Origin: Thermoplasmata archaeon
GTDB lineage: Archaea > Thermoplasmatota > Thermoplasmata > Lutacidiplasmatales > UBA184
Length of the DNA stretch: 5,990 nt
Reading direction: 5' to 3'
Assembly: GCA_021823085.1 (NCBI GenBank)
Contig: JAKAPG010000104.1
Location: 1-5,990, forward strand
Within the stretch, counting starts at the first letter, position 1. Each line of letters opens with the position of its first letter. The translations under genes were made by a program, and so were the position numbers. The notes below the pieces were generated by a model. That model did not search any database. It saw only the letters and a list, made by a program, of their open reading frames with translations, and had not been told where the DNA came from. Positions 4,764-5,990 of the stretch are shown one piece after another.

Positions 4764-5990
4764 ATGGTCTCGACCCTTCAGTTTCTCATCGATCTCTTCG
4801 TCCTGCTGGCGGCCGCCGTGGGGGCCGGGGAACTCGCGGCCCACTTCGGCCAGCCCCCACTCGCCGGCCAGCTCCTGGTCGGCGTCCTCCTGGGGCCAAC
4901 GCTCATCGGGCCCTACATTGGCCTCCGTTCGTTTCCTTCCGAGCTCGTGGGGCTCCAGGTTCTCGCCACGGTCTTCGTCCTGTTCCTCGCCGGCCTCGAA
5001 CTGAGCCCCGAGCAGATCTTCCGGATGCCTCCCCGGGACATGGCAATGGGCGTCGCGGTGTTCACTATCCCGTTCCTCGCGGCGATCCTCGGCGCGTTCG
5101 AGCTCCTTCCCGGGCTCGCGTTCACTACGGTCCTGTTCGTCGCCCTGACCCTCTCCATCACCGCGCTGCCCGTCATGGGGATCATGCTCTCCGAGTTCGA
5201 TCTCACCGGCAAACCCCTCGGACGGATGCTCATGAACGCGGCGGTGATCAACGAGTTCGCGGCGGTCACCATCTTCGCCGTCCTCCTGCACACCGGATCG
5301 GGTTCGGGGTGGACCGGGGTAGGAGAGGCCCTGGGCACCGTGGCCCTCTTCTTGGGCCTGATGATCGGGATCCACTTCCTGCTCCAGTTCCTCCGCGCCC
5401 GGCGCAAGTGGGCCCCCATCGTTCGGTGGTTCCGGGACACGTGGCTCTCGAAGCAGGGCGGGTTCGCGCTGCTGATGGTCCTCCTCCTCGCCTCGACGCT
5501 GCTTTCCGAGGCGATTGGGCTGACCTACGTTCTCGGGGCGTTCTACGCCGGTCTGCTCGTGACCCGTCAAAGTGTGGGTCGCGATGCCCACGAGTCGTTC
5601 AGCGAGATTTTCAGCGTGATCAGTTGGGGGTTCTTTGTCCCTCTGTTCTTCGTCTTCGTCGGGGTCCAGATGAATCTCACCCTCCTCTCCGCCCTACCTG
5701 CGATCGGGCTCTTTCTTGCGCTGCTCGCCATCGCCTCCGGCTCGAAGATCGGGATCGGCTACCTCGCGGCCCGCGTGGACCGGTGGCGGGAGTCCGATGC
5801 ACTCGCCACCGGCTTCCTGCTCAACAGCCGGGGCGGGGTGCAGCTCGCCATGGCCGTCATCCTCCTGGAGTCGAACCTGATCGGAGAGACGCTGTTCACC
5901 ATCATCGCGGGCATTGGACTGGTGACCTCGATCATCGCCCCGATCGGTGCGGTGTGGGCGTGGCGCTGGGGAACGAGGTCCCGAGCGAAC
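4764..5990 (+). CDS. CPA2-family cation:proton antiporter (Kef/NapA-like), C-terminus beyond window
   Basis: The frame stays open to the window end, giving 409 residues and no stop. The protein is almost wholly hydrophobic, with about a dozen membrane helices, as expected of the Na+/H+ exchanger domain of monovalent cation:proton antiporter-2 proteins, which exchange Na+ or K+ for protons across the cytoplasmic membrane. Family landmarks in order: GQPPLAGQLLVGVLLGPTLIG (29-49), FLAGLEL (74-80), SITALPVMGIMLSE (131-144) with a break in the hydrophobic run, the ion-site helix AAVINEFAAV (159-168), GAFYAGLL (258-265), SGSKIGIGYLAAR (325-337) with K328, and LNSRGGVQLAMA (353-364) with R356. The ion site reads Asn163-Glu164 where relatives usually have Asp-Asp, Asn-Asp or Gln-Asp. 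Whether a regulatory TrkA-N or other tail follows cannot be seen. The start is fixed by GGAGAGG six bases upstream. Cation and direction are not determinable here. Confidence 0.9.
   Translation, partial: MVSTLQFLIDLFVLLAAAVGAGELAAHFGQPPLAGQLLVGVLLGPTLIGPYIGLRSFPSELVGLQVLATVFVLFLAGLELSPEQIFRMPPRDMAMGVAVFTIPFLAAILGAFELLPGLAFTTVLFVALTLSITALPVMGIMLSEFDLTGKPLGRMLMNAAVINEFAAVTIFAVLLHTGSGSGWTGVGEALGTVALFLGLMIGIHFLLQFLRARRKWAPIVRWFRDTWLSKQGGFALLMVLLLASTLLSEAIGLTYVLGAFYAGLLVTRQSVGRDAHESFSEIFSVISWGFFVPLFFVFVGVQMNLTLLSALPAIGLFLALLAIASGSKIGIGYLAARVDRWRESDALATGFLLNSRGGVQLAMAVILLESNLIGETLFTIIAGIGLVTSIIAPIGAVWAWRWGTRSRAN

Noticed and set aside
4410..5591. Extension of the SHOCT reading frame upstream to give a 512-residue protein
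   Set aside because: The extra part lies antisense to the antiporter and is charged, low-complexity sequence; the membrane protein begins naturally at the ATG at 4409.
1..5990. CRISPR array, insertion sequence ends, or attachment sites
   Set aside because: No regularly spaced repeats, transposase or integrase motifs, or long terminal inverted repeats were seen.

Overview
This is a GC-rich window (roughly two-thirds G+C by eye) that most likely comes from an archaeon. A Thermoplasmatota-like lineage is my best guess, but it rests on resemblance and is not proven. The grounds are the YHS-headed copper ATPase architecture, which I associate with archaeal CopA-like pumps, short AT-rich TATA-like boxes upstream of genes, no convincing bacterial -35/-10 pairs, and only one strong Shine-Dalgarno site. 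A GC-rich bacterium is not excluded.

Layout. 1-221 (minus): the N-terminus of a probable major facilitator transporter that leaves the window on the left. 222-805: a 584-base stretch without a convincing gene but with several short hairpins. 806-1414 (minus): a CGNR zinc-finger, ABATE-type putative transcription regulator. 1415-1515: a compact divergent promoter region. 1516-1659 (plus): a 47-residue free-standing YHS/TRASH metal-binding protein. 1745-3817 (plus): a 690-residue P1B-1 copper(I) ATPase whose N-terminal metal-binding domain is a YHS domain instead of HMA. 4053-4409 (minus): a 118-residue two-helix membrane protein with a C-terminal SHOCT motif, facing the ATPase tail to tail. 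4410-4763: a second gene-free stretch holding a perfect 8-bp hairpin. 4764-5990 (plus): a CPA2-type cation:proton antiporter that runs off the right end.

How the genes fit together. The centre reads as a copper-handling cassette. The small YHS protein could carry or sense Cu(I), the YHS-headed ATPase would export it across the membrane, and the divergent CGNR protein sits where a local regulator would be expected. The arrangement recalls the archaeal copT-copM-copA cluster (TRASH-domain regulator, small TRASH protein, Cu ATPase), but with an unrelated type of candidate regulator. The SHOCT membrane protein is a plausible accessory by neighbourhood only. The MFS transporter and the antiporter look like separate transport genes with no visible functional tie to the cassette.

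Nothing here amounts to a clearly new system. The most worthwhile leads are the CGNR/YHS/CopA arrangement, the matched pair of YHS modules, the Asn-Glu pair in the antiporter, and the two gene-free stretches.
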